In this document: positions 10,901 through 21,958 of the stretch, piece by piece
Numbering within the stretch: position 1 is the first letter of the stretch
How the letters are laid out: each line of letters opens with the position of its first letter
From: Dendrolimus kikuchii
Lineage: Eukaryota > Arthropoda > Insecta > Lepidoptera > Lasiocampidae
Direction: 5' to 3'
NCBI GenBank assembly: GCA_019925095.2
Contig: CM034407.1
Span: 3,185,210-3,249,209 of the forward strand
DNA length: 64,000 nt
Program-made: the position numbers and the translations under genes
The notes under the pieces: generated by a model
What the model saw: the letters and a program-made list of their open reading frames with translations, nothing else
Databases searched by the model: none
Told to the model about the DNA's origin: nothing

Positions 10901-13900
10901 CTTTTGGTCATTAGATGTTTAAATTGGAGAACGTATAACAATTCCGCAGGAACGTCACAGACATAGCTAGTACTTTATCAATAGATGACTGTAAAGATTT
11001 TCATCATTACGGAAATTATCAATGAACTTTATTTCAGGTATGCCTTATATGAAGTAACAGTACAGAGCGCAGACCAAGTTACGTTGGTCTATGATATTGA
11101 AAATCAGTTGGACCTGGATGTATGGTCAGATGCCATACCAGGGAAACCTGGTTTCGTTCTAGTGCCTGAAGATAAAAAGGATGCATTCGAAAATGAACTT
11201 TCTAACAACGGGATACAGTTTACAATTGAATCAGAAAATATAAAAGAGTAAGAAAAATTATATTACTTCCATAATATATTATTGTTACCAGTTGCAGGAC
11301 TCGAATTAAAATGCCGTTGGAATTATTATAGAGTTTATTAGAACTATGCAAACACGTATAACACAGGTACAAATATAACCGAACGCAACAAGTCCAAACG
11401 TAATGCAGGAGATCGTAAATCAATAACACGCGCAAAGTCCGTCACTAAGTAGATTACAGAATGTACACAAGTCTTGCTTCGCTCGTGGTTATCGCTCGAC
11501 TGCCTCGTCGCTCCATCGAGGCATTGCTTTATACTGCACAGATGCAATATGTCTGCCCGGCCGCGTGACCGAATTTCCTAGAATCAGTTTGTACTTTAAA
11601 TCCGACACACCTGGCTAATGACTGCCATAAAAGATTACAATACACAATGGACTGTTTAAATATATAAAAAGTAGACATTTTTTTATAAAAAAATAAATAA
11701 CATTATTCATTTATAAAAATACATCAAAAATAAAATATATATTCAATAAAAAAAAATATAAAATCTTGGAGATCACCGCCAGCGGGGCCTAGGGTCCAAA
11801 CTACCGGTGGTTAGGGCTCCAGAGACAGGAACCTTCTCACAATCCGTGCCGTGTCCAAGAGTGCTGCCTTCTGTATCTGGCCCTTCACCCAGCCTCCCAG
11901 TGAAAGCCTCTCTAGATGACAGTCGAGGCTTTTCGCTATAAGACCGTTGACGGTGACAACTATCGGCACAATGCTCGTTGACTCCAGACGCCACATGGCG
12001 GTAACCTCGTGAGCAAGATCTAAGTACTTACTTAGTTTTTCTTTTTCTTTCTTCACGAGGTTATCGTCATGCGGGATACTGATGTCAACGAGTATTGCTC
12101 GTCGCGCAGATCGATCTATTATCACGATATCAGGCTTATTGGCTACAATAGTCCTGTCCGTGATAACTGATCGATCCCAGTAGAGCGTGGCACGACTGTT
12201 TTCAAGAACTGGCTCCGGCGAGTACTGGTAATAAGGCACCTCCGTTTCCACAAGACCGTATCGAAGGGCAAGTTGCTGGTGGATAATCCTGGCTACGAGG
12301 TTATGTCTGTGCAAGTATTCGCCGTTAGAAAGATGTGAACAGCCGGAAACAATATGCCTGAGGGATTCACCTGGGCGATGACATGCCCGACAGATGTCCA
12401 AGGTGCCATCCTTCAGGATATATTTTCGGTAGTTATTCGTCTTAATAACTTCGTCCATAATTGCAAAGACAAAACCTTCGGATTCTCCAAAGAGGTTACC
12501 GAACCGTAGCCAGTTTACCGACGCTGACAGGTCTACATCGGGCCCTGTTAAGGCCCGATAAAACCTACCATGCAGCTCCTTGCTCTTCCATACGTTGATG
12601 CGGTCGGAGGCGCTCAGTACTGCCAGATTGCACCAATTCTCTTTAGCCAACGAGAGCATGGTAAGACCTTTGTCTACTGCCACAACATCTTTATGCAAGC
12701 TCACGTCCATCTTAAGGAAATATGCCCTGAGATTGTTCACCTCGCGATTATGCAGATCTTTGGCATTTAGAAAGCCTCGGCCTCCACATCTTCGCGAGAT
12801 GTACTATCTCATTACTGATGAACGTGGGTGATGCATACGATATTTTGTCAGTAGGCAACGGACTCTTCGATCTAGGGCGTCCAGCTCCGTTTGGGTCCAC
12901 CTAAGTATGCCAAAGGAGTATGCTAACACGGGCATAACCCAGCTGTTGAAGGCTCTGACCTTATTTCCACCTGAGAGAAGGCTGGTTAAAACCTTCCTCA
13001 AGCGGCAAAAGAATCGGTCCTTCACCGTCTGTTTTACGTCCGCGTCGGCTATACCTAAGGACTCTGACATACCCAGGTACTTGTATGTTTCAGTTTCAGA
13101 GAGGGATTTAAGAGATATGTTCTCTGAAAGTTTTAAATTCGGAGAATTAACAACTTTCCCTCGCCGCCCATGCATGACCGCACACTTTTCTATCCCGAAT
13201 TCCATATTAATTATTGTTATTATTATTCAAACAAATGAGTCCCACATATAGAACGTTTTCAAGTGTATACTGTGAAGCCACTGTTTAAATATGTGTATTA
13301 AGTAGAGATGTGCCGATTAGTCGGCGACTAGTCGGCATTATTCGGCAAAGAGCGCCGACTATCCGGCTTCTTACTTTGTAATTTGTAATCTATACTTTAC
13401 TAATACTTTGTAATCGTAATCCATACGCGAGATTTTCTTTTTGACGTGATTAAATTTTAACTGGGCTCTTTCACTTTAATGAACAATAACAGTATTATCT
13501 TTAAAATAAAACATTTTTTATATTTCTACACAAAAACACCGCCCCTGGTCTGCACAAAAGCAAAAATCAAGAAACCCATCCGATGGTTGCGACTTGCACG
13601 CGAATCAGCTATCAACGAAGCGTCACGGAAATCTCCGAAACCGTGATCGGCTTGGCCGACTAATCGGCCGACTAGTCAGCCTTTTTACAACCGACTAATT
13701 GGCTCATCGGCCAGTCACAATCAGCACATGTCTAGTATTAAGTTATATCCTGTTTAATACACTGGACTACTTACAATGCCTGATTAGTTAAGAATATTCT
13801 TTAAGTTTGGGTGCCTGGAAGAGATTGCTTTAAGTGACAAGGCTACCCTATCATTATATTAATACGTGAAGCAAAAACTTTGTACCCCTTTTTACGAATA

Positions 13901-16900
13901 TTGCGCAGAAGGAGGAGTATGTAATTTCGCACACTTATAGTTTATTTATATAAAGAAGGAGTCCAGAATGCTTTTTTTTCTAAATTATGCATATAAAATA
14001 TATTAAATCAATAAAAACATTACAGACACTATTTGACACACACACGCATATATACTCTTTTGTTTATTGTTAAAGTCAAATTAACAGTGTAGCCTTGGCG
14101 AAATCTGTGATTATACAGGACGTTCCATTTGTGAGCTACAACGCCCAAAATGCTCAGTTAGCCGTTCCACAAGGCGACCGCGGTCGTTGTGGTCGTGGCG
14201 TAAACGTCACTAATGACGTCACATTTTCGATCACACAACGCTCACAATGACCCATGTCAATAGGCGGGTCGAATAGCCGTTCCACTTGGGTTTACGATTG
14301 TAACGCGGGCAAGCAAGTGGAACTGGATAAATCGCGGTCGTGAACGTGGTCGTTGTGAGTCCCTAATGGAACGCAGTCATAGAAGTATAGTCTTTGACAA
14401 CCTTAGTAATGTTCAAACTTATAATTTAAATTAATTATGGTCGAATTTCGACCACTGGGCGGCTACTAGTTATCATTATTGCCAACACAATATTGTAATC
14501 TTGCATTTTTGTAATTGTTTATTAGGTGTGAAATAAAGCAGTATGTATCTAAATTTGCAGGTTACTTGACTTAGAAGAACAACTGCTTGAAGAGGCTTCG
14601 AAAAATAAGAGCAATTCTACGAGACTTGCACTGCCTTTTAACCAAATATATACTTACCATCAGGTAGGAAAATATTGTGAAGAACCACGGTTTTCAGCTT
14701 AAAATTCGATATGGTATTTCACGGGAGTTATTCATTAATCAAAAGTACTACAAAGCTCTAAACTACTTATTCGAAGCAGTAGAAGAAGAGAGCAGCAGTA
14801 GAGAATAACTTCACGCCAGTTCCCTTGCGGGGTAGGCACGAACAACAGAGCGCCATTCAGGCTTATTCTTACACACCTCACTTGCTTCTTTGACATTTAT
14901 AACTCTTGTCATGCACGCTCGTCTGTTCTTAAGGCTCCTGACATCACCTTCTGCTAGTACACGATCAATTTGATCATGGAAGGTGTGAAAATAAAGTCAC
15001 TATAATAATAGGAATTTTATTATTTTTCTCTATATTTTGACATTGTAATGAGTTTACGATGTACGAAAGAACTTAACATAACCATATACAGGGTGTTTCA
15101 GCAAACGGAACACCTAGCTAAATAGGTGAAAGGGCAATAACACTAGCGTATAGTTACAAAAAGGTAAAAATTTAGTATTAGAGTTATGACCGTTTGAACT
15201 TTCACTTCTTATCACCATAATTTCGCGTAAAACCAGGTGGAACATGTACAGTAAAAGATTTCAAATCGCACATATTTTTTTCTTTTCAAACTTATTCATC
15301 CGGTATTGAAAAATCGCATGAAAAATAACTTCAGCAGCGACGTACTTTTGATAGGACCCCCTTAACAATGTTTACAAATCTATACATATAATAAAACTGT
15401 AGAGGTCGAATTTATGTAAAATGAAAAATAATACTAAAAAGCGAGTCAGGGGGATATAAGAAGTGAAATAGAACTAATTTAGATTTTCTTTAAATTTTTT
15501 GTTTTTCTGTTTGTCTGTTTGTACCGGCTAATCTCCGAAACGACTGGACCGATTTAAATGAAATTTTGTATGGTGGTAGCTTATATCCCTGGTCAACATA
15601 TAGGATACTTTTGATTCCGAAAAATAAAGAGTTCCCGTGGGATAGTTAAAAAACCGCACCACGCGGGCGATATCGCGGGTATCAGCTAGTAAATAATAAA
15701 ATTATAATGCATCTTAATTAAGATATATTCCCGGTATACTATAACGGTTTCAAGCAGGTGAGTTTGCTGAAACACCTTGTATATTATCAAAAAATAATAA
15801 TGTTGCATACAATAAACAATAAATGAAATAAATTTGGTCATTTAAGTATAAGAACTATCAAAAATTTGTATACCTTTGTAAGGTGAAATATGTACCACGT
15901 AGAGCTTATGCGAACATCTTGTAGTACAACATCCATGTTCCTAAGAAATAAATGATTTCGACTTATAACAACCCACGAACTTCTCCTTCTGGGCTTGGGC
16001 CTCTTATTTATAGGGAGGTCAAGAGAGAGATTTGAACCTACATCATTGAAACGAGACGTCCGTGCGTTAGATAGAAGAATACTTTTGTATAAAAGTCACC
16101 TCACGAAAAATGATTAGGACTAATTCTTTGATATCACAATCCTATAAATAAAGAAGGAAAAGAAGATTTTGAAGAAATAGCGACGTAATGACATTCCTTA
16201 TACATCCTTACACACAGAGCATATTTTGAAAATTTATACGCCGCATTTTCAGCAAACAAGGTTTGCACTCAGCATATTGCTGTGCCGGAATTATATCCCA
16301 CACAACGCTGATTTTTAGTGCAACCTTCCTTTTGGCGTAAGACCAATATGACGTAACTGTCAGAACTAAGCAAATATTTCCATTATTTTCCTGATTAAAC
16401 TCTGAGCCTGAAGAGTTAGAAAGCTAAGTAGCCTATGCTTTGACTACTAGACCATGAAGGTGTTGAATCTTTTAGCCACAGAAAAAAATCACTGTTTGCA
16501 GGTTGACGAGTTTCTGGAACAACTAGCAGCAGCATATCCCCAGGTTGTTACTCTGGTGAATGCTGGAAAGAGTTTTGAAGGGAGAGATATAAAGTATGTG
16601 AAGATATCAAGCACTAACTTCCAAGTAAGTAAAAAAATATAACAAACTAGGATACGACCACGACTTCGTCCACGCTTGACTGGGAATTCCGGCGCGATTA
16701 CCGGGACACAAAACACCGCAGCATTTAAAAAATAATATAAGTTATCGTTTTAGTGAAAACTGTGTCGGAGTAAGCTAATTTTCATGCACCCGGACAACTA
16801 CAAATCACTCCCGGGAAAATTTCCGGGATAAAAAATATCACGAATCTTATTATATAAAATTCGATCAGTGGAAAATTACAGCGGCATTTCCAGGATATAA

Positions 16901-19434
16901 ATTAACGCAGTTTTTAAGTCTAAGAGTTTGCTGTCGATTAGCGAAAGCGGCATCGAAATCGGCACAATACTTTTTAAGCCAACCCCGAACAAACAGACAA
17001 ACAGACAAGAAATCTAATAACTATCCATTGTTTTCTCCATCGTTTATATAGCCTATTCCAGTTGTGTTTTTTAAATAGCTTCAGTGTTACAGACCCGGCG
17101 AGTTTAGAATTGTATGATGATATTGTTATCTGCGAGCGGAGGTAATAATGTCTGTTAATTATTGTTTTATGTTGAATGTGGGGGTTTCAGTTTAAGGGTG
17201 TAAGTTTAATCCGTGCAGGAACGGAGAAAGAATACAATTTCCTGCGGCCGGGCGGCCTGTCGTAAAGGCGACAAAACAACCCACAGCCAGGTGGTAGGGT
17301 ATTTTCCAGACTGGATGGCGACCACCCCTGGTCTAGAGTATGCCGCCATAACAACCTTGTGTTGTGTTCCGGCATTAGTGACCAGTTTCCAGTCTCCCTT
17401 AAGAGAGCAGCAGCGCATTTGTAGCACATTTGGTGTAGCAAATGTCCATAGGCGACGGTAACCGCTTTCCATAAAGTGGGCCGACTGCCTGTCTGCTGAA
17501 CTCCTGCAATAAAAAAAAAAGTAAGTCTGTGTGCGTCGATGATGGTTACCCCGTTAGATAGGATGACGCACCACTGGCGAGAGCCTATGGCTCAATCGCT
17601 CGAGAGGCGAGTACAAAATAAAACGACGAGTTGTTGTACTCTTGCAGTAGGTACATTAATTTCTTCATTGTTCATTTAGCTTAGACTATATATACAGAAA
17701 CCTTATCGTTTACGTGACGTGCATACTAGTATTCTAATCAACATTAAATATTATATTTACACTTTTATGAGATTGGAAATTTTTGATGATTTAGACAAAT
17801 GCCCAACCTTATCAACAGCTTTAGTAGCAATATCTATGACCTGTATAGCATCACGTTCATGTATATGCCATGGTCTTTAATTGTGCTGAATTATACATTA
17901 ATAAATTGGTCGTTGAAACGTGACGCAACACTGAACATTTTTTTTATTCTATCAGGATTCCTCTAAGCCAGTGGTCTTCTTGGAATCTCTTCTACATGCT
18001 CGTGAGTGGGTAACTCTACCAGCGACATTGTATGCCATTCACAAACTGGTGATTGATGTCACAGAACAAGACCTCATCCGAGACATCGACTGGATCATCC
18101 TACCTATTGCTAATCCTGATGGCTATGTGCATACTCATGTTGAGGTCAGTTTTATCACCGGTGTTTTACACGACTATTTTATGGGAATGTAAAGATAAGT
18201 TTATTATATTAGGTTTAATTATTCAATCAATTACTGATCTGGAAAGTATGTTGTATTGCTAACTCGTTAGTTATCTTCTTCATGTCCTCCGCGTGATAAA
18301 ACTTTATGTAGACTTTCTAAAATATTAACGTAAGCATGGCGTAATTTTTGGTGATAGACCGTCTTCCTGTTTATCAGCCTCACAATAAAAAAATATATAC
18401 TATAGGCAAAACTGTATCGACGGTACTATAGAAGTTAAAATTAATTATTATTCAAATCTTTTTGTTACTACCGCCGAAGTAAAACTGCACACGATCTATG
18501 AGAAACCTTATCTATTACTTCTGAGTTTTTTAGGAATTTATAACCTGCGTAGAATGATTTATAGTTCTAATAGTATAAAGAGAAACCCTATTTCAATAGT
18601 TATACTTATTTTTGTTTTTTGTTCTCGCAAAACTTACCTGCAATACCTTACGACTTATCTTTGATAGTGTTACAACTGAAGTTCCGAGAAGACGAAATCT
18701 ATATAGTCCTTCTATGGTTGCCTTAATTATTTACAATCTTTGTTCGTGTTAATCCCTTTAGGGGGCTATGTCTATTTTACGAATATATAAGGTCGGCCCA
18801 ATTAAGTAATTTAATTAAGTACTTTAATTTACAGGCAAGATTCTGGAGAAAGAACCGCGCAACTGGTTACATGATAGGTAATTTGTGCCTTGGAGTCGAC
18901 TTGAATCGCAACTTTGACATATCTTGGTCTGAAGCTTCTAGCAATTCAGTCTGCAGTGAAACATTCCATGGCAGTGGGCCATTTTCTGAGCCAGAAACTG
19001 CTATCATCAGAGACATTTTCCTAGAACATCAAGGCAGGATAGAGCTGTTCTTAGATATTCATAGTTTTGGAAGTATGATATTATACGGATATGGAACAGG
19101 TCAGCTTCCAGCCAATGCTCTTTGGGTGAACTTAGTTGGAGTACAAATGGCTCAAGCGATAGATGCAGTAAAAACCAGCTGGAATCCCAACTATATAGTA
19201 GGCAATGTTGCTCTTGTTCTTTACCAAGCTTCTGGAAGCGCTATGGACTTTGCCAAAGCTGCTGGCGTTCCATTTGCATATACATTTGAATTACCAGGTC
19301 ATAGATTCGGTTTGGGAGCATTGGGTTTCTTGGTAGATGCCAATTTCATTGAACAAGCTGGTTTTGAAACTTGGGAAGGTATTAAAGTTGGTGCTCGTTA
19401 TGTAAGGAATAATAGAAGGAATCGTGGTGTTTAA
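7916..19434 (+). CDS. Carboxypeptidase A: M14A digestive procarboxypeptidase, intact
   Basis: Six exons join in frame to 430 codons plus stop: 7916-7983, 11038-11247, 14561-14663, 16502-16624, 17956-18144, 18835-19434, all GT-AG. Residues 1-16 (MFRSLCLFVFIVLASA) are a signal peptide. Residues 17 to about 125 are the activation propeptide (GYALYEVTV...IPGKPGFVLVP). The catalytic domain follows. Zinc ligands are H182 and E185 (LLHAREW) and H307 (LDIHSF). R236, N255-R256, Y361 and the general base E383 (YTFELPG) match bovine CPA Arg127, Asn144-Arg145, Tyr248 and Glu270. C249 and C271 fit the conserved disulfide. The position equal to CPA 255 is M368, favouring hydrophobic C-terminal residues. 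Known role of the family: secreted zymogen removing C-terminal amino acids from peptides, typically in the midgut. Exon 1 was chosen because its phase and the KHEIYDG-YALYEV junction fit the family. Introns hold mariner, Dong-like, hAT and Helitron sequences. Confidence 0.92.
8136..8349 (+). mobile_element. Non-autonomous Helitron (Lep1-like), 5' end unclear
   Basis: Contains GAAGAGTTTGTTTGTTTGAA and CGCTAATCTCAGGAACTACT, and ends GCGGGTTAGCTAG followed by T, the Helitron CTAG|T end. Homologous to copies at 38013, 52447, 52683 and 60470. Confidence 0.6.
8466..8674 (-). mobile_element. Short non-autonomous Helitron, 209 bp
   Basis: On the minus strand it begins TCTTAATATATATAAATTAC, preceded by A, and ends GGAACAGCTAG, followed by T. 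This matches Helitron insertion between A and T with TC...CTAG termini. A homologous plus copy lies at 24990-25192. Confidence 0.7.
8683..10188. mobile_element. Terminal-inverted-repeat element (MITE) split by a mariner
   Basis: Left end 8683-8713 and right end 10158-10188 are reverse complements over 31 nt with two mismatches, sharing TTAACATGGCACCTGG. Without the mariner inside, the element would be about 230 bp. No clear target-site duplication was found outside the repeats. Confidence 0.7.
8742..10019 (-). mobile_element. mariner transposon, near full length, defective transposase
   Basis: About 1.28 kb, with terminal repeats sharing AGGTTGGGGAAAAAGT at both ends and flanking TA at 8740-8741 and 10020-10021. 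The minus strand encodes a mariner transposase in pieces: a start near 9838 (MSESNEEIRYILKFYYKKGK), a middle piece 9538-9263 with ITGDEKWITYD (first catalytic D), and 9235-9053 with VFHHDNARPHTS (second D). The third D lies in YSPDLAPSDFHL, in another frame near 8990-9035. Frameshifts and stops separate the parts, so it is not autonomous. Confidence 0.88.
10207..10437 (+). repeat. tRNA-derived SINE (SINE-T)
   Basis: Has a pol III A box (TGGTTAAGCGGG) and B box (GGTTCGATTCC), and a body ending in GATATACAATATGTGTGTTT. Homologous to copies at 27155, 29238 and 51141. Lies just right of the mariner-bearing MITE. Confidence 0.75.
10498..10790 (+). mobile_element. RTE-1 3' fragment
   Basis: Starts in the GVKVRKGMLRWFGHV segment with an in-frame stop in place of the usual GTGGAAAG context, and ends at GTGAAGTTAT followed by a short TATG-type tail. 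In gene A intron 1, 250 bp before exon 2. Confidence 0.85.
11283..11655 (-). mobile_element. LTR-1 copy, 5' part missing, minus orientation
   Basis: The plus view starts TGTTACCAGTTGCAGGACTC (reverse complement of the LTR 3' end) and matches the other LTR-1 copies to about 11655. It begins only 35 bp after the gene A exon 2 donor. Confidence 0.65.
11700..13228 (-). mobile_element. Dong-like (R4-type) non-LTR retrotransposon, 5' truncated
   Basis: 13205-12804 encodes the end of a reverse transcriptase (FGIEKCAVMHGRRGK, ETYKYLGM). 12740-11811 continues with a CCHC knuckle (CRACHRPGESLRHIVSGC) and then KPDIVIIDRSARRAILVDIS, the PD...D core of the restriction-like endonuclease found in R2/R4-type elements. 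A frameshift separates the two. The minus-strand 5' junction is a short ATT/AAT repeat (13207-13228), fitting insertion of Dong-type elements into TAA repeats. The 3' UTR runs to about 11700. Lies in gene A intron 2. Confidence 0.8.
13303..13734. mobile_element. hAT-like MITE, 432 bp, 8-bp target-site duplication
   Basis: Ends TAGAGATGTGCCGATT and, reverse complemented, TAGACATGTGCTGATT. Flanked by identical GTATTAAG at 13295-13302 and 13735-13742. Subterminal regions carry repeated CCGACTAGTCGGC-type motifs, as expected for transposase-binding sites. No ORF. An 8-bp duplication with such ends is the hAT pattern. Confidence 0.85.
14129..14388. repeat. Possible small inverted-repeat element
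   Basis: A GC-richer stretch with GTTCCATT at the left and its complement AATGGAAC at the right, and internal repeated GTTCCAC and GGTCGT motifs. The terminal match is short and no target duplication is clear. Confidence 0.3.
14806..14987 (-). mobile_element. RTE-1 3' fragment, 5' truncated
   Basis: Plus view starts AACTTCACGCCAGTTCCCTT and breaks off at TTTGATCATGGAAGGTGTG. In gene A intron 3. Confidence 0.85.
15087..15781. mobile_element. TA-flanked MITE with 20-bp terminal repeats, containing a Helitron
   Basis: Left end TACAGGGTGTTTCAGCAAAC, right end (reverse complement) TACAAGGTGTTTCAGCAAAC, 19 of 20 identical. Flanked by TA at 15085-15086 and 15782-15783. About 385 bp once the Helitron at 15379-15689 is set aside. 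Confidence 0.75.
15379..15689 (+). mobile_element. Non-autonomous Helitron, 311 bp, nested in a MITE
   Basis: Begins TCTATACATATAATAAAACT after an A and ends GGGTATCAGCTAG before a T. Internal sequence CCGGCTAATCTCCGAAACGA is a common lepidopteran Helitron/repeat body. Confidence 0.7.
15965..16450. other. Intronic sequence with a SINE-like fragment
   Basis: 15965-16080 (CTGGGCTTGGGCCTCTTATT) resembles the SINE-like repeat at 37600-37870. From 16081 to gene A exon 4 I recognise nothing. Confidence 0.45.
16640..17000. repeat. Old dispersed repeat in gene A intron 4
   Basis: Decayed copy of a repeat with CTTCGTCCACGCTTGACTGG and CCCGGGAAAATTTCCGGGAT motifs, also traceable at 53370-53640. Confidence 0.4.
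17207..17519 (+). repeat. SINE-A copy, full length
   Basis: ATCCGTGCAGGAACGG start, AATAAAAAAAAAAG end. In gene A intron 4. Confidence 0.88.
17521..17640 (+). repeat. Dispersed repeat unit (second copy inverted at 21285-21385)
   Basis: Shares GGTTACCCCGTTAGATAGG, GGCGAGAGCC and GAGTACAAAATAA with the reverse complement of 21285-21385. Confidence 0.6.
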
Positions 19435-19605
19435 TATGTGATTGATTAAACTTTCAATTTAATCCAAAATAATATTTTATTTAGTATTCGTTTTTGGCCA
19501 CGCTTTTGCTCGCGTTGATCTAGATTTTGTGATCAAGTACTATTACAACTATCTACAAGTTATTCCTAAGTCCTATTCCTCAGGAACAGTACTTGTTTTC
19601 TGGAT

Positions 19606-19877
19606 GAATATTTTTTTTTATCACAGAGTTTATCAGACAAGCAGACCTGATGGAAAGCGGTTAACATCGCCTATAGACATTTGCAACATCAGAGGTGCTA
19701 CTAATGCGCTGCTGCTCTCTTAAGGGAGACTGGAACCTGGCAGCATATTCTAGACCAAAGATGGTAAAATCCAGTCGGGCAAATACCCTACCACCTAGCT
19801 ATGGGTTGTTTTGTCGCCTCTTACGACAAACCGCCCGGCTGCAGGGAATTGTATTCTTTCTCCGTTTCTGCACGGAT
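19606..19877 (-). repeat. SINE-A copy with internal deletion
   Basis: Plus view runs from TTTTTTTTATCACAGAGTTT to CTGCACGGATG. About 40 bp around CACTAATGCCGGAACACAAC are missing. It splits an older repeat (about 19540-19605, and a related copy near 20000-20170). Confidence 0.8.
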
Positions 19878-20587
19878 GAAAGATATTACCTTTACTGTAC
19901 TCTTGACGATGTGTTTAAATAAATATACTACAACTGTTTGTACAGCGACCGTCTAAACGTTATATTATTATTTTAAAGACCAATTAAAACAAATTCTTTC
20001 TTTTATATTTCTATCCCTTGGGAACAGTACTTTTTTTGGATGAATGATGATCTTATATCCTTTTCTGTACCACTGAGAATATGTATGCAAAATTTCACGA
20101 TGGTCGGTTTAGTAGCTAAAACTTAAGAACGTAACAATGTTACGTTCTCACGTTTTCGCAACTAAGCCGACTATTCGCACTTATAATATTAAAATTATGG
20201 ACTTCAACCGTGACATTTACTTAACAAAATACTAGCGGTGTCCTCGTCTCACTTGTTGTTGGGTCACATTTCATCCAACAATTTATTGAAGTATAATTTA
20301 GCACAGTTTAAAGACAATGGTTAATACATGAACGTGATACTCTGTAAATACAGATGTATGATATCAGTATTATAAGATAAGATTGGGCATCAATAATGTC
20401 CAATCTCATAAACGTGTAAATAATTATAATAATTAATTATGATTAGAATATTGGTATGCACATCACGTAAACGATAAGGACATTGTAAATATAGTGCAGA
20501 CGCAATCAGGCTAACTCCGCGGGTTGGGGGGTTATGTGTTCAATATATGGCCATCCCTTATTTCCCAATTGTGTGTATGTGTGTATG

Positions 20588-20594
<7 letters not shown>

Positions 20595-20655
<61 letters not shown>
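20595..20655. repeat. (TA)n microsatellite
   Basis: About 60 bp of uninterrupted TA. Confidence 0.95.
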
Positions 20656-20660
<5 letters not shown>

Positions 20661-20699
20661 TAGGATTCCCTTCATGCTTTGCAATGATGTAATGTCTGC

Positions 20700-20886
20700 C
20701 GTGACAGTGCCTTAAGGGCTCAGCGGAAGATCAGCGCTGGTTTTAAAAGACCAGCATTATGCTGAGTCTGATGCCCCTTTCAGGACAAAGTTATGTTGTT
20801 AGTTTTAAATTTGTTAACAATTATATCTACACTACACCAATGTAATTTATTTCCTGAATAAAATGATTTTCTTTCTTTCTTTCAAT
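20700..20886 (+). repeat. LINE 3' end with (CTTT)n tail
   Basis: Ends CCTGAATAAAATGATTTTCTTTCTTTCTTT. A related inverted copy lies at 48720-48960, sharing CAGCATTATGCTG and the GAAA/CTTT tail. Confidence 0.6.
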
Positions 20887-20925
20887 TAAAACTGATTCCT
20901 GGAAAATACAGAATCTTGCACTTAC

Positions 20926-21190
20926 CTCGCAGTCAGCCACGAGTCCACGACAGCGCTGGTTCAGGGGGTCTGCCGCTGCTAATCACGTGGCGACACATAA
21001 AAGGTGATAAGGACCTGACACACTGATCACTTAAGTTTATATATCAGATGAGGCGAATGTCCTAGTAACTAACTGGACGCGGAAATCTTCGATAGCTTAA
21101 TTATGTGTGTTAAGGCGGGTGCGTCGCGGCAGCGTGGCGGTTGGCAACGTAGTAAACCACGCGCAGACTGGTAGCGGTGACGTACGGAGG
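20926..21190 (-). promoter_or_regulatory. GC-rich candidate promoter and first exon (speculative)
   Basis: An island of higher GC in AT-rich DNA. On the minus strand there is TATATAAAC (21043-21035), then a TGTCAGG start-like motif about 27 nt downstream, then a GC-rich stretch ending GACTGCGAG just before GTAAGT (20925 downward), a good donor. A short frame (MCRHVISSGRPPEPALSW) closes before the donor. No downstream exon can be assigned. It could instead be a repeat whose other copies lie outside the window. Confidence 0.3.
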
Positions 21191-21284
21191 TTGCAATACG
21201 CTATATTTGGGAAATAAATAATAAGTAGCATCACAACATAGTCTAAGTGAAATTAAGAACAATGAAGCAATGAGCGTCTAGAAT

Positions 21285-21530
21285 AAAACACTCGTCGTCT
21301 TATTTTGTACTCAAGCCAAGGGCTCTCGCCAGGGTGAGTCACCCTATCCAACGGGGTAACTATCATCGACGCACCACTCAATATATTTCTGCCCCTACAC
21401 TTGTCCACAGAGGATTGGCGAATTTCACATATCTATACTCGAAATTAATGTATCTTAGGTTTTCATTTACCGCCAGAACGTGGCAGGTTGAAAACTGCCT
21501 AAGCATACGTCATTATTTTAACAAATGAAC
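21285..21530 (-). repeat. Dispersed repeat, inverted relative to 17521-17640
   Basis: See 17521. It continues into a SINE-like stretch (CTTGTCCACAGAGGATTGGC) related to 37660-37720. Confidence 0.5.
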
Positions 21531-21645
21531 GTAACCAAATGTAAATGTTAGATTAATACAAAGTTGTAGTTCAATTAATAAGAAAAAATACTTTTTCGTA
21601 ACTTAAAGTTATTTTAAGTAATTTATTTAGGCAACTTCTATACAT

Positions 21646-21958
21646 ATCCGTGCAGGAACGGAGAAAGAATACAATTTCCTGCGGCCGGGCGGCCTGTCGT
21701 AAAAGGCGACTTAACAACCCACAGCCAGGTGGTAGGGCATTTGCCCGACTGGATGGCTACCACCCCTGGTCTAAAGTATGTCGCTATAACAACCTTGAAT
21801 TGTGTCCCGGCATTAGTGACCAGGTTCCAGTTTCCCTTAAGAGAGCAGCAGCGCATTTGTAGCAACTTTGCTGTTGCAAATGTCCATAGGCGATGGTAAC
21901 CGCTTTCCATCAAGTGGGCCGTCTGCCTGTCTGCTGATCTCTTGCAATAAAAAAAAAA
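21646..21958 (+). repeat. SINE-A copy, full length
   Basis: ATCCGTGCAGGAACGG start, GCAATAAAAAAAAA end. Confidence 0.88.

Noticed and set aside
11811..12740. 309-codon frame as a host nuclease gene
   Set aside because: It continues the RT remnant upstream and has the CCHC plus restriction-like endonuclease order of an R4-type retrotransposon.
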